From NCBI GenBank assembly GCA_964016985.1, contig OZ024833.1:62947463-63011462 (forward strand): a stretch of DNA of 64,000 nucleotides. Direction: 5' to 3'. The notes beneath the pieces are model-generated. The model was not told the DNA's origin and ran no database searches. It worked only from the letters and a program-made list of their open reading frames with translations. Positions within the stretch are counted from its first letter, which is position 1, and each line of letters starts with the position of its first letter. This document shows, one piece after another, positions 10,059 through 20,983 of the stretch. A program made the position numbers and the translations under genes. Source of the DNA: Anodontia alba. Its lineage: Eukaryota > Mollusca > Bivalvia > Lucinida > Lucinidae.

Positions 10059-10448
10059 CGTTTTTAGCTTTAGCACGCACTCTGTAGTAGTGTTATTTTT
10101 TCTCCAGAAACGAAAGCTTGACATTTTATTCAAATTGTCATCGCAGACAATTTGAATGAAATGTCTTAATGAATGTTTTTTCTTGCACACTAGATAAGGA
10201 AACCTGAGATAAAACTTCTTATCCTACAATTGTACCCAGGTTAAGCTAGAAATCGAGAATTCTCACGTGTTTGATATGCACTGATTGTAATGGACGTCAC
10301 GTACTCCATCGTTAAGGTTTACGTCACTGAAAGTAATGACGTCATTAAACCCCACAGTAATGTAATCACAATATTGCGGACGTCAGCAATCGAAGTGACT
10401 GCATAGTTAAACCTTATACGTTCAGAAATGAAAGGTGTGCAAGAAACA

Positions 10449-10576
10449 GAATCTATCATGGGTGTGAGGGGTAGATAGAAAAATCGGTCCCTCGCGATCA
10501 CTCGGCACGCCTCGTGATTCCAAACAGTGGTCATCGGGACGGATTTTTCTATCTACCCCTCACATCAATGATAGAT
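10449..10576. mobile_element. Palindromic element, about 128 bp
   Basis: Inverted arms GTGTGAGGGGTAGATAGAAA and TTCTATCTACCCCTCACAT flank CGGTCCCTCGCGATCACTCG. Outer edges ATCTATCATG and CAATGATAGAT complete the foldback. Single copy in this window; class unknown. Confidence 0.7.
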
Positions 10577-10741
10577 CCTTATAATTTTTTTCTAATTTGA
10601 TTTATAGCCGGCATGTTAACATTATAGCTTTTAACTTTCGAACTTCCCTATTGTGTTTGCGCAAAGTAAGGCTCCATGTTTTTCAGTGTGCAGGCGAATA
10701 AACAAAAACGTTTCCTAAATTATTCCCGAAGTTTTAAACAC

Positions 10742-10998
10742 CATCACGAAAACATACCTATATAATTTTGACCCGCTTAAGCCCCACTTTTATATAGTAA
10801 AACTGGGGTTTACAGGGGTATACATTATTTTTCTCTTTTCTCCTCAAAACATAGATTATGGGTACATGTACTCGTTAGAGTACCCACAATTTATGTTTTG
10901 AGCAGAAAAAAAGAAAAATATCAGAATTTTTATCTGAAAACTTTCAGGTTTTGGTGGTAAAATTTTCAGTATATTTGAATACGCATGTTTTCGTAATG
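10742..10998 (-). mobile_element. Family B hairpin element, copy 3
   Basis: CATCACGAAAACATACC to GCATGTTTTCGTAATG, right arm first. The hairpin has a shortened inner stem: ACTCGTTAGAGTACCC lacks the ACCGCCTCG tip. Confidence 0.88.
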
Positions 10999-11159
10999 CA
11001 ACCATTAAAATGTATCTTATTTGTTCAAAATCGAAACATTTTCCCAACCCCACATTTTACCACTTTATCCGGTAAAAAGCGTGACAGTTAACGTCTGTCA
11101 TACATTTTCCACAAGAAAAAGGTTTTGTTTCCAGTCAGTGTTGATTATACAGAGTCTTT

Positions 11160-11461
11160 CATTACGAAAACACGCCTATACAAATATATAGAAAATTTCA
11201 TCTCCAAAAACTGAAAATTTTCAGATGAAAAACTCCGGTATCAAAAACTGAAAATTTTCAGATGAAAAACTCCGGTATTTTTCCTTTTTCTGCTCAAAAC
11301 ATAGATTGTGGGTACTCGTCGAGGCGGTTCTAACGAGTACCCATAACCTATGTTTTTGAGCAGAAATAAGAAAAATAATATATACCCCTGTAAACCCCAG
11401 TTTTACTATACAAAAGTGGGGTTTGAGAGGGTCAAAATTATATAGGCGTGTTTTCGTGATG
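11160..11461 (+). mobile_element. Family B hairpin element, copy 4
   Basis: CATTACGAAAACACGCC to GGCGTGTTTTCGTGATG. The left arm contains a tandem duplication of about 37 bp, AAACTGAAAATTTTCAGATG followed by AAAAACTCCGGTAT, at 11208-11280. Central tip partly deleted on one side (ACTCGTCGAGGCGG). Confidence 0.88.
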
Positions 11462-11870
11462 AAATAATGGATCGATTAAGATCGTCAAAGTTCTGTCTTA
11501 CCAAAGGCAACTTTTAAAGATTTGTCTGATTATGCGTGGATATATGAGTGCACTTTTGTATACACTCAAAACGATCATGTGTTATTTCATGCCATGAGGT
11601 GAGTTTGCTATTTCTAGATATAAACCAATTTTCCGTCAGTTATTTTGTTTTGATGTGATTGTTCTTGGCATTTATCAGCATTTTAAGGACAACAAAATCA
11701 TAAATCTCATATGAATCTCTTTACATTATGGCAGAAGTCTAGAGGAGATATTTTGATTATGTATTCTTCGCCGGCTGTTCATCCAAAGAATGTTGTAATT
11801 TTGGATTAACAGTGGATACACTTACATGGGGAGAAAACTCTGTCAAAATGTTTGCCTTCATTCTGAAATG
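11462..11870. other. Unassigned sequence
   Basis: No repeat family, open frame or RNA signature recognised. Confidence 0.45.
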
Positions 11871-11960
11871 TGGTCTGCATTTAAAGGGAAGCAAATTCTT
11901 TCCTTTGAGAATAGACAACTTTCAGAAGGGACTTGGTGTGCAGGAAAGCAAACATGAAGC
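11871..11960 (-). repeat. Family E fragment
   Basis: AAGGGAAGCAAATTCTTTCC with TTTCAGAAGGGACTTGG is the reverse of the family E head (compare 63350-63450). Confidence 0.5.
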
Positions 11961-12069
11961 CATGAAAGTTATTCCCCTTGTTTAAAGTGGCGAGTCTTCT
12001 GCCAGTTGTATCAAGTACCCTTAAAGTCATAGCTGAAGTGAGCCCGAAAATGGTACCATTAACTAAAGA

Positions 12070-12150
12070 CATTACGAAAACACGCCTATTAAAATTATTG
12101 AGAATTTTACCACCAAAAAAATTGAAAACTTTTAGATGAAAAATTCTGGT
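12070..12150 (+). mobile_element. Family B, left-end fragment (copy 5)
   Basis: CATTACGAAAACACGCCTAT and the first 80 bp of the left arm, ending abruptly at TTTTCTGCTTT where the foldback element begins. Confidence 0.75.
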
Positions 12151-12162
12151 TGTTTTCTGCTT

Positions 12163-14417
12163 TCATCTTTCAGAAGTTAGTTTGCTTTTCGCTTTTCGCT
12201 TTTCGTCTTTCAGAAGTTAGTTTGCTTTTCGCTTTTCGCTTTTCAATCATAGGTCTGTTTCATGTTGTAACTGTTAAGTATCTGAGTACATGAATGAGTG
12301 AGTGAGTATCTGAGTGAGTGAGTGAGTGAGTTAGAAAGTGAGTGAGTTAGTTTTCTACGTCAATCAAACAGCTCATGCCATATGCAGACATTCATTTCGT
12401 CAAAGTCTAGATTCTTTTTGTTTTTCGCTTTTCGTTTTTTGCTTTTCGTTTTTCGCTTGTTGCTTTTCGTTTTTCACTTTTCGCTTTTCGATCATAGGTC
12501 TGTGTCATGCTGTAACTGTTATCTGCGTACATGGATACTTGAGTGTCTTAGTGAGTGAGTTAGTGAGTCAGAAAGTGAGTGAGTAAGTGTTTTACGTCAA
12601 TCAAACAGCTCATGCCATATGCAGACGTTCATTTGGTCAAAGTCAAGATTCTTTTTGTTTTTCGCTTTTCGCTTTTCGGTTTTCGCTTTTCGCTTTTCGA
12701 TAATAGGTCTGATTCATGCTTTTACTGTTTAGTGTCTGAGTACATGAGTGAGTGAGTGTGTGAATGAGAGAGTGAGTGAGTTAGAAAATGAGTGAGTGAT
12801 TTACGTCAATCAAACAGCTCATGCCATAAGTAGACATTCATTTCGTCAAAGTCTAGATTCATTTTGTTTTTTGTTTTTCGTTTTTCGCTTTTCGTTTTTC
12901 GCTTTTCGCTTTTCGATCATAGGTCTGTGTCATGTTGTTTGGTTGACGCACTCATTTTCTAACTCACTCACTCGCTCACTTACACACTCACTCACTCATG
13001 TACTCAGACACTAAACAGTAAAAGCATGAAGCAGACCTATTATCGAAAAGCGAAAAGAGAAAAATTAAAAGCGAAAAACAAAAAACAAAAAGAATCTTTG
13101 CTTTGACCAAATGAACGTCTGCATATGTCATGAGCTGTTTGATTGACGTAAAACACTCACTCACTCACTTTCTAACTCACTCACTAAGACACTCACTTAT
13201 TCATGTACGCAGATAACAGTTACAACATGACACAGACCTATGATCGAAAAGCGAAAAGCGAAAAACGAAAAGCGAAAAACGAAAAGAGAAAAGCGAAAAA
13301 CAAAAAGAATCTAGACTTTGACGAAATGAATGTCTGCCTATGGCATGAGCTGTTTGATTGACGTAAAACACTCACTCATTTTCTAACTCACTCACTCGCT
13401 AACGCACACACTCACTCACTCAAGTACTCAGACACTAAACAGTAAAAGCATGAAGCAGACCTATTATCGAAAAGCAAAAAACGAAAAGCGAAAAACAAAA
13501 AAAATCTTGACTTTGACCAAATGAACGTCTGTATATGCCATGAGCAGTTTGATTGACGTAAAACACTCACTCACTCACTTTCTAACTCACTCACTCACTA
13601 AGACACTCACTCATTTATGTATGCAGATAACAGTAACAACATGACACAGACCTTTGATCAAAAAGCGAAAAGCGTAAAACGAAAAGCGAAAAACGAAAAG
13701 CGAAAAGCGAAAAACGAAAAGCGGAAAACAAAAAGAATCTTGACTTTGACTAAATGAACGTCTGCCTATGCCATGAGCTGTTTGACTGACGTAAAACACT
13801 CATTCACTCACTTTCCAACTCACTCACTCACTCACTCAGACACTCACTCATTCATGTACGCAGATAACAGTAACAACATGACACATACCTGTGATCGAAA
13901 AGCGAAAAGCGAAAAACGAAAAGCGAAAAGCGAAAAACGAAACGCGAAAAGCGAAAAACAAAAAGGATCTAGACTTTGACCAAATGAACGTCTGCCCATT
14001 GCATGAGCTGTTTGATTGACGTAAAACATTCACTTTTTAACTCACTCACTCGCTCACTCACACACTCACTCACTCATGTACTCAGATACTTAACAGTAAG
14101 AACATGGAGCACACCTATTATCGAAAAGCGAAAAACGAAAAGCGAAAAACAAAAATAATATTGACTTTGACCAAATGAACGTCTGCATATGTCATTAGCT
14201 GTTTGATTGCCGTAAAAAACTAACTCACTCACTTTCTAACTCACTCACTCACTCAGACGCTCACTCACTCATTCATGTACTCAGACACTTAACAGTTACA
14301 ACATGAAACAGACCTATGATTGAAAAGCGAAAAGCGAAAAGCAAACTAACTTCTGAAAGACGAAAAGCGAAAAGCAAACTAACTTCTGAAAGACGAAAAG
14401 CGAAAAGCAAACTAATT
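12163..14417. mobile_element. Foldback element with tandem-repeat arms
   Basis: Outer ends are inverted copies of CTTTCAGAAGTTAGTTTGC (12165-12225 and 14340-14412). The left arm holds about four units of roughly 215-240 bp; the right arm holds about seven inverted units; orientation switches near 12940. Each unit contains a TTTTCGCTTTTCGC block, ATCATAGGTCTGTGTCATG, a GAGTGAGTGAGT block and ACGTCAATCAAACAGCTCAT. Two unit types partly alternate. Structure resembles foldback (FB-like) transposons. All short frames across it (CFSLF-rich) are repeat translations. Confidence 0.8.
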
Positions 14418-14539
14418 TCTCCTTGCTTCTTAACTTTATGTCTTTAAATGATATATAACGTCTTCAAGACTTTTATAGGTGTTGTGCGGATGGACAAAGT
14501 AATTGATGCGGTGTATCCAATCAAATTCTACAAATTCTT

Positions 14540-15190
14540 TGTTAAATCTTCTTAATGATCGATTTTTGTTTACTTTCAGATTTTCAGTTATACCTTATTA
14601 GTGATCATTTTTTTTTTCATTATTATTATTATTTTCGGATTTTCAGTTACATCTTATTCGTAATCGATCATTTTACTTTCAGGTTTTCAGTTATATCTTA
14701 TTAGTGGTCGATTATTTTACTTCCATATTTTCAGCTATATCTTATTAGTGCTCAATTATTTGACTTTCAGCTTTTCAGTTATATCACATTAATGATCGTT
14801 TTCTTTTTATTTCCTTTTTTACTTTAAGGCCTGTTAAATTTTATTAGTGATCGATTTTTTTTTAATTTCCAGATTTTTAGTTTATACCTTATTAATAATC
14901 GATGTTTTTTACTTTCAGAATTTCAATTACATTATACGTATTAGTGATCGATCTTTTTACTTTCAGGTTTTCAAATATATCTAATTAGTGGTCGTTTATT
15001 GTACTTTCAGATTTTCATTTATATCTTATTAGGGCTCAATTATTTGACTTTCAGCTTTTCAGTTATATAATATTAGTGATCGATTTTTATTTTACGTTAA
15101 GACCTCGGTTAAATTTTATTAGTGATCGAACGTTTTTAAATCTTATTAGCGATCGAATTCTTTTTTACATTTCCAGTTGAAAATAAGTGT
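14540..15190. repeat. TTAGTGATCGAT tandem repeat field, left part
   Basis: About a dozen degenerate units of roughly 57 bp, each with CTTATTAGTGATCGATTTTT, TTTACTTTCAG and TTTTCAGTTATAT. A higher-order period of about 283 bp is visible: the series GTGGTCG, GCTCAATTATTTGAC and TTAAGGCCTGTTAAA recurs as GTGGTCG, GCTCAATTATTTGAC and TTAAGACCTCGGTTAAA. Confidence 0.75.
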
Positions 15191-15198
15191 GAAATTTA

Positions 15199-16420
15199 GT
15201 GGGTGAGTCAATAAGTAACCAGCCTAACTTATTTCCGATTGAGATCCACCTCTTCTTTTTCGATGTAATTGCCCTCCAGTGTGACGCACTTAGACCAACG
15301 GTGTTCAAGTGCCATCAGCCTAGAACTGAAAAAAGTCAGGGTCCTTTCCATTGACCCACTCCTCAACTGCCCTCACGACTTCTTCATCAGACCGGAAATG
15401 AAGTCCATGGATATCCTTTTTCAAGTTTGGGAATAGGAAGAAGTCGCTAGGAGCTAAGTCAGGCGAATAGGCAGGATGTGGTATTAATTCATACCCGTTT
15501 CGCTCTACAGTATCCATTGCAACTTTGCAAGTGTGGACTCTCGCGTTGTCCTGTTGCAGCAAAACACCTTTAGAGAGTTTACCTCGGCGTTTTTCACGGA
15601 TGGCGGTTCTCAGCTGGTCGAACAAGTTTGCATAGTACACTCCAGTTATTGTACTTCTCTTGAGTAAAATGTCCAACATAATTACGCTTTTTGCGTCCCA
15701 AAATACTGTGGCCATCATCTTGCCAGCAGATGGTTGCGTCTTGAACTTCTTTGGCCTCGGGGACCCATGTCTCATCTACAGTCACCAGACGCAAACGAAA
15801 ATCATCTTTTGACCTAAAACGCTTAAACAAGGCGCTGTATACTGATGCTCTGGTTGCCATTTGCTCATCGCTAAGGGATTTGGGGACCCAACGGGCTGTT
15901 AGCTTGCGCGTACCTAAACGATCATGTAAGATTGTTGAAACGCTACCATGTGAAATGCCTAATGCCTGCGCTATTTCTTCCACCTGAATTCGCCTATCAG
16001 AGTATACCAGATCCCGAACTTTCTTACACATTTCTTCGTCGGTGGCATCCAGTGGGCGTCCAGACCTGGCTTCATCTTCTAAAGATGTTCTACCGCGTTT
16101 GAATTCCCCTACCCAGAATTAAACCTGAGCATAAGATGGTGCAGAAGACCCATAAACATCGGCTACTCGCCGTGTATTTCCTTGCCTGTTTTACCTTTTA
16201 AATACAAGTACCGAATTACAGCACGGTACTCAACTTTAGATGAAAAGCATGCCTTTGCATCACTAGCCATGTTTGACATTCAATATCTTATTAAAGAATG
16301 ACTCGATACGTGTGCAATTTTGTACCCATGTATAAAACATATTGAAACAAAGCATGAAAATCGTGACCGTCTCGGTCCGTCGGAAATGAGATAGGCTGGT
16401 TATTTATTGACACGCCCTCG
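15199..16420 (-). mobile_element. Mariner transposon, 1.2 kb, inactive
   Basis: Terminal inverted repeats GAGTCAATAAGTAACCAGCC (15205) and GGCTGGTTATTTATTGACAC (16393) bracket the transposase relic. TA dinucleotides at 15197 and 16421 fit the mariner target duplication. The left outermost bases have diverged (GTGGGT against CGAGGGCG). Confidence 0.85.
15229..16270 (-). pseudogene. Mariner transposase, dead (DD34D family)
   Basis: Minus strand from ATG at 16270 (MASDAKACFSSKVEYRAVI) to DLNRK stop at 15229; intact length would be about 345 residues. Visible parts: GRTSLEDEARSGRPLDATDE, the helix-turn-helix region VEEIAQALGISHGSVSTIL, VTVDETW (first catalytic Asp), LLQQDNARVHT (second) and PAYSPDLAPSDFFLF (third). 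Breaks: a frameshift near 16175 after GKTGKEIHGE; loss of about a dozen residues between DETW and GSPRPKKF with a frame change near 15770; and an extra T in a T run near 15330 before the MALEHRWSKCVTLEGNYIEK C terminus. All three Asp survive but no single frame joins them. Confidence 0.9.
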
Positions 16421-16490
16421 TACCAAAAATGCAACAATTACGAAGCCCAGCCTTCCGGAGGTACCAAAATAAGGAGAGATGAGGAACAAG
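16421..16490 (+). repeat. Family M fragment
   Basis: TTACGAAGCCCAGCC and AAGGAGAGATGAGGAACAAG match the M copy at 62510-62570. Confidence 0.6.
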
Positions 16491-16765
16491 TAATACCTTA
16501 TTAGTGATCGACTGCATTACCTTCAGATTTTAGTTAAATTTATTAATGACCATTTTTTTACTTAGTATTTCAGTCCAAATTATTAATGAATGATGTTTGT
16601 TTTACCTTCAGAGTAATTAGTACTCGTTTTGTTTTCTTTCATAAATCTTATTAAACACAGATTTTGTTTACGTTCAGATTGTCAGTTAAATCTTACAAAT
16701 GATTTTTTACTTTCCGATTTTCAGTCAAAATTTAATAGATATAGATTTGTTACTTTCAAAGTGTC
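16490..16765. repeat. TTAGTGATCGAT tandem repeat field, right part
   Basis: Continues the units of 14540-15190 beyond the mariner and M insertions, more degenerate. Confidence 0.65.
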
Positions 16766-16806
16766 AGTTAAAGGTTCCATATTTCACAAAAATAGACATT
16801 TTTCAT

Positions 16807-16840
<34 letters not shown>

Positions 16841-17080
16841 TTTAATAAACTTGTATATAGTATTAATACGATCATAAAATGTGGCATCCGACAGCCTGTA
16901 AAATTTCACTAAGTCTCCCGTTTTTGAATTAGATAAAAATGAAATAATTATTCACCGTATCTCTGAATTAATGTTGCCAATATTAATTCAGAGATACGAT
17001 AAAAAGTTGATTTCTTTTCAAGAACGAAAGACTAACTAAAATTTAACAGGCTGACAGGTGTCACATTTTATGATTATATT
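16765..17080. mobile_element. Family N MITE, copy 2
   Basis: AAAGGTTCCATATTTC at the left, a 32-A run at 16807-16838, GACAGCCTGTAAAATTTCAC and the hairpin ATCTCTGAATTAATGTTG around 16962-17002. Truncated on the right where B copy 6 begins. Confidence 0.7.
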
Positions 17081-17339
17081 CATTACGAAAACAAGCCTAT
17101 TCAAATATACTGAAAAATTTACCACCCAAAAATGAAAATTTTCAGATAAAAATTCTGATATTTTTCATATTTCTGCTAAAAACATAAATTGTGGGTACTA
17201 GTTAGAACCGCCACGCCGAGGTATACATTATTTTTCTTATTTCTGCTCAAAAACATAGAGTGTGGGTACTCGTTAGAACCACCTCGTCGAACGAGTACCC
17301 ACAGTCTATGTTTTGGGCAGAAATATGAAAAATATTAGA

Positions 17340-17375
<36 letters not shown>

Positions 17376-17433
17376 TTTTTTTTTTTTTGTAGTAAAATTG
17401 TCAGTATATTTGAATAGGCATGTTTTCGTAATG
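17081..17433. mobile_element. Family B, chimeric copy 6
   Basis: Starts CATTACGAAAACAAGCC with a left arm and ends GGCATGTTTTCGTAATG, also with a left arm in inverse. Two hairpin cores are partly present (17175-17220 and 17240-17315) joined by a scrap of right arm. A (TTA)n run of about 30 bp lies at 17343-17375 in the second arm. It looks like a recombination product of two copies. Confidence 0.8.
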
Positions 17434-17634
17434 GTGTATAATTTGACAGAGTGACCGCAACAATTATTTTGTTGATGCTCACATACTGCCAGTGTAAGAT
17501 TATGTAACTGGCTCAAAGCACCGTAAATCATGCATAAAATTGTACGTAAATAGCTAAACAATTTCCTGCAGTAAACAACCTTCATTTTCAAATGAGCAAG
17601 GCCACAACATTTCCTATAAGATTGATTTGCGTCC

Positions 17635-17800
17635 AGGTAAGACTCAGACCAGCCTGCGCATGCGCGCATTCTGATCAAAGACTTCGCTATGTTCTCAATG
17701 AATAGCTAAGGACTGAGAACGTCTTCATGCGGCAAGCGAACAATCTGATCGCACAGGCTGATCTGAGTAATCGCTTTGTGCATTTGTAAACGCCTCCATT
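17635..17800. repeat. Family A/C inverted arms, degenerate
   Basis: GACCAGCCTGCGCATGCGCG and CGCACAGGCTGATCTGAGTA flank TTCTCAATGAATAGCTAAGG. It resembles the inner half of families A and C; terminal repeats are not found. Confidence 0.55.
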
Positions 17801-17944
17801 TGCGCAGCTCTGGGATTCCTGGGTTTCGGTAAAGTGCACGTGTGCGATTATCCAAAGTGTCGGTCTGGCAATAATCTTTGAATAGACGATGGAATGATCA
17901 GAATTACATGTATAAGTGGAGGCAATCCTTTCAAAATGTTAATG

Positions 17945-18040
17945 ATTCCTTCTGAAAAGGGATCTACTCTAAAAAGTAAGAATTCGCTCCCGCTAGGAGC
18001 AAATTCTTCCTTTTAGAGTAGACCAACTTTAAAAGGGGCT
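17945..18040. repeat. Family E hairpin
   Basis: GATCTACTCTAAAAAGTAAG, GCTCCCGCTAGGAGC core and AATTCTTCCTTTTAGAGTAG form a foldback, followed by ACTTTAAAAGGGGCTTGG. Confidence 0.7.
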
Positions 18041-18273
18041 TGGTTATATGAAAGCTAATTGGAAGTCACAAATATTGTCTCCCGTGTACATGTAGCAAAT
18101 TGTGGATAATCTGCAAAGTACGTCTAGTCCTTTAAATTGCAACCGTTAATATTCTGTAGGCGAAAAGAGTAGCCACTCTACCGATTGAGTGGATCCACGG
18201 GTTACATATCTACGCTGGTGTCACAATTTTACATTATAAGTTTTGCTTTTACTTCGTGGGGTATAAATATTAT

Positions 18274-18602
18274 GCGGGCCGCGCCATCCGAAAGCGTGTC
18301 TTTCCCCAGCTAGCATTCTACGTAAATCTACATCGGACCGTCATCGGCCCGTCAGCTACCCTGACGGCCCGATGACGGCCCGATATAGATTTACGTAGAA
18401 TGCTGACTGGGTTTCGGCATATGCGAACAGCGGAAGCCAGGAGCATAAGGCCTTCGCTATCCGTAATCAGAATCATTGGATACTTAAGAATGTTAAATGG
18501 AGAGCAAATGCCCGGATGAGACTTATCGCATATGCAGGATCATGTGAATCCGCACATTGTGCACATGTTGGAAGGGACTTTTTCGCTTTACGCGATCCAT
18601 GT
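18274..18602. mobile_element. Family C MITE, copy 4, split by family I
   Basis: GCCGCGCCATCCGAAAGCGT at the left, TTCGGCATATGCGAACAGCG after the insertion, and CTTTTTCGCTTTACGCGATC at the right. The I element at 18305-18411 interrupts the left end. Confidence 0.75.
18305..18411. mobile_element. Family I palindromic MITE, copy 3
   Basis: CCCAGCTAGCATTCTACGTA to GTAGAATGCTGACTGGG with a GGACCGTCATCGGCCCG centre. TTTC on both sides (18301-18304 region and 18412-18415) suggests a 3-4 bp target duplication in the C host. Confidence 0.85.
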
Positions 18603-18839
18603 AAGACAATAGTGCTCATTGTTCAACTGCATCTGTTTGATGCATAAGTCTTCCCAGAAAATATAAAATCAATTTTGCAAAATCGAATAGTGTGCGTTTA
18701 ATACTTTCGCCATTTCATTTTGAATTTCTCAGGTTAACAACTCCATGTTTTGAAATGCACAAATGTTGCAAGTAGGCATATGAAACTAAAATCAAACGAC
18801 AAAATAACACATAATGTAGAGTCAAATGAGAAGAATTAG

Positions 18840-19122
18840 CCCAGCGAGCACACAAGGTTGAAACAACGTTCATTCAATGTCGATCCAACGTCTTGACGTT
18901 GAATCAACGTTAAATATAGATGTTGTTTCAACGTTATATGTCAACGTTGAAACAACGTCGATTCAATATTGACTCAACGTCTTGATGCTGAATCAACGTT
19001 GTTTCAACGTTGTGTGCTTGCTTGGAGGTCAAAACCCTAATGTTAAATGTTAAGTGCTCGCAACGTTGAAACAACGTCGATTCAACGTTGATTCTACGTA
19101 TTGACGTTGTGTGCCTGATGGG
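18840..19122. mobile_element. Family J element with ACGTTGAA modules, copy 1
   Basis: CCCAGCGAGCACACAAGG to CGTTGTGTGCCTGATGGG. The interior is a chain of short direct and inverted modules such as GTTGAAACAACGT, GATTCAACGTTGA and CAACGTCTTGACGTTG. Elements of this look are common in invertebrate genomes; the class is uncertain. Confidence 0.75.
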
Positions 19123-19127
19123 TGTTT

Positions 19128-19503
19128 ATAGTCGAACTGTAATGGCTCGAACATCTTTGGAACCATAGATATTTGTATTAGATATCGAAAGTTCGAGCCA
19201 CTGAGGGTTAATCATAGCGTCAGGTCAGTAGACAAATATGATAAATTAAGGATGTCTTTTCGATCTTCTATGAAATAGTTGTATATTGAATGTACTAATT
19301 AGAATCGCCTCGAGCCGATTCTAAGTAGTACACTCAACATACATTTTCTTGATAAAAAAAGAAAAAAAAATCCCTAAAACACCCCAAACTATTTGTTTTC
19401 TCGGGCTTTTGGAAGAATTTCTCGCAGGAATGCAAGAACGAAAGAGTTCGAATCAGCCACGGTAACGAGCCATCGGTGTTTGAGTTATTGAAGTTTTAGT
19501 ATA
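19128..19503. mobile_element. Family F MITE, copy 2 (full length)
   Basis: TATAGTCGAACTGTAATGGC at the left, TTGAAGTTTTAGTATA at the right. Central hairpin at 19283-19345: GTACTAATTAGAATCGCCTC with CCGATTCTAAGTAGTACAC. CAGTCGA-type ends and TA flanks suggest a Tc1/mariner, pogo-like family. Confidence 0.8.
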
Positions 19504-19575
19504 CTTCTTATCTATAGCTAAAGATAAACTATTTTTACCATAATTATTGGCATTGTTCTGATTTGTCCACAAAAA

Positions 19576-20071
19576 CATACCGTAGTCGACTTAATTACCG
19601 CACTTTGCGCTTAGGTTTTTCAAAAATACTCTGAAAACATGTGGTAAAATCTGTACCTACCTATACCAAGGGTACACTTTTAAAAAAAAAAATATCGAAG
19701 GACTCAGCCAGTAAATAATGCTGATGCGCTGTTATTTTGTGTTTTTTCCGGTTTTTCTTTATAAAGGCATATATTGTGGGTACCCATTTGAATTGCATCG
19801 ATGCAATTCAAATGGGTACCCACAATATATGCCTTTATAAAGAAAAAAAAAACGGCGAAAAATCACATATTGTGGGTACCCATTTGAATTGCATTGACGA
19901 ATCGATGCAATTCAAATGTGTACCCACAATATATGCCTTTATAAATAAGTAGACGAAAAGTATACTGGCTGTAATTTTGGGACTACGGAATTGCTTGACT
20001 GTGCGCTTATAGGGGTATGTGCGATATGCGCTTATAGGGGTATGTGCGATAATTATGTCGAATACGGTATG
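19576..20071. mobile_element. S element: palindromes within 25-bp inverted ends
   Basis: CATACCGTAGTCGACTTAAT at the left and TAATTATGTCGAATACGGTA at the right form terminal inverted repeats. Inside are two long palindromes (19760-19842 and 19862-19946), each ATATTGTGGGTACCCATTTG with its inverse through GCATCGATGC. TGCGCTTATAGGGGTATG is duplicated near the right end. The palindromes resemble the hairpin cores of families B and F. Confidence 0.7.
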
Positions 20072-20126
20072 TTGCGGGTACATATTAGAGGTGCTTCTAA
20101 AGAGTACCCACAATATATGATTTTAT
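20072..20126. repeat. Half-size hairpin of B/F/S type
   Basis: GTTGCGGGTACATATTAGAG and TTCTAAAGAGTACCCACAAT form a degenerate copy of the shared hairpin core just outside the S element. Confidence 0.6.
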
Positions 20127-20355
20127 AGAAAATCACTACAAAAATATTGGTACAGCTCTCTATAGCTATGTAAAAAAACATGGCATTTTCACGACATAAT
20201 ATGGGAATTGGGGACGATTTGGTTCTTAAGCACATTAAGGGAGATTTATGAAGTAAAAAGATTAGTTAAGTAATAAACAAAGAACATCTACGCTGTTAAG
20301 GCAGAGATTCTACCTAAAAGTCCAAGTTGATGAGGTAGAATTTTAAAAGGTGTGA

Positions 20356-20634
20356 CATCACGAAAACATGCCTATATAATGTTTGACCCCCTTAAACCCC
20401 ACTTTTATATAGTAAAACTGGGGTTTACATGGGTATACGTTATTTTTCATATTTCTGCTCAAAACATAGATTTTGGTACTCGTTGGAATCGCCTCGGCGA
20501 GGCAGTTCTAACGAGTACCCATAATCTATGTTTTGAGCAGAAATCTGAAAAATATCAGAATCTTTTATCTGAAATTTTTCATTCTTTTGGTGGTAAAATT
20601 TTCAGTATATTTGAAAAGGCATGTTTTCGTAATG
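20356..20634 (-). mobile_element. Family B hairpin element, copy 7
   Basis: CATCACGAAAACATGCC to GGCATGTTTTCGTAATG; core hairpin 20445-20550; right arm with ACCCCACTTTTATATAG. Complete. Confidence 0.9.
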
Positions 20635-20983
20635 TATGCGCGATTTTGTGGTCCACTCGATCAACTACATATGTTATTGTTTGGCAGTTGCAATGTCACA
20701 AAATGAGGAGATAACCAATGGTTTATCTACCAACTTAAAAATCAACGTATTCTTACACCTCATATGTTCAAGAAACTAAGAATATAGTGTCCCCTTATCT
20801 TTGATTCCTCAATTCGCTATAGAAGCATGCACAATAGATCTTATTTTAAAGGTCTACTTTTGTTTTTCTTCTTTTTGCGACTGCGCATCATTTAAATATG
20901 AATCAATGCATCTTTACTTCCGGTCAAAAACAGGAAAACGAGGGTGCTTCGTATTTTTGAAATACAAGTATGTTCCATCCCTA
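20635..20983. other. Unassigned sequence
   Basis: No family recognised; two short open frames lack protein features. Confidence 0.45.

Noticed and set aside
12338..14033. Phenylalanine/serine-rich short proteins
   Set aside because: Translations of TTTTCGCTTTTCGC blocks in the foldback element.
18150..18215. tRNA gene or SINE head (minus strand CTCAATCGGTAGAGTGGC)
   Set aside because: A box A-like stretch is present but I could not find a paired box B or a cloverleaf.
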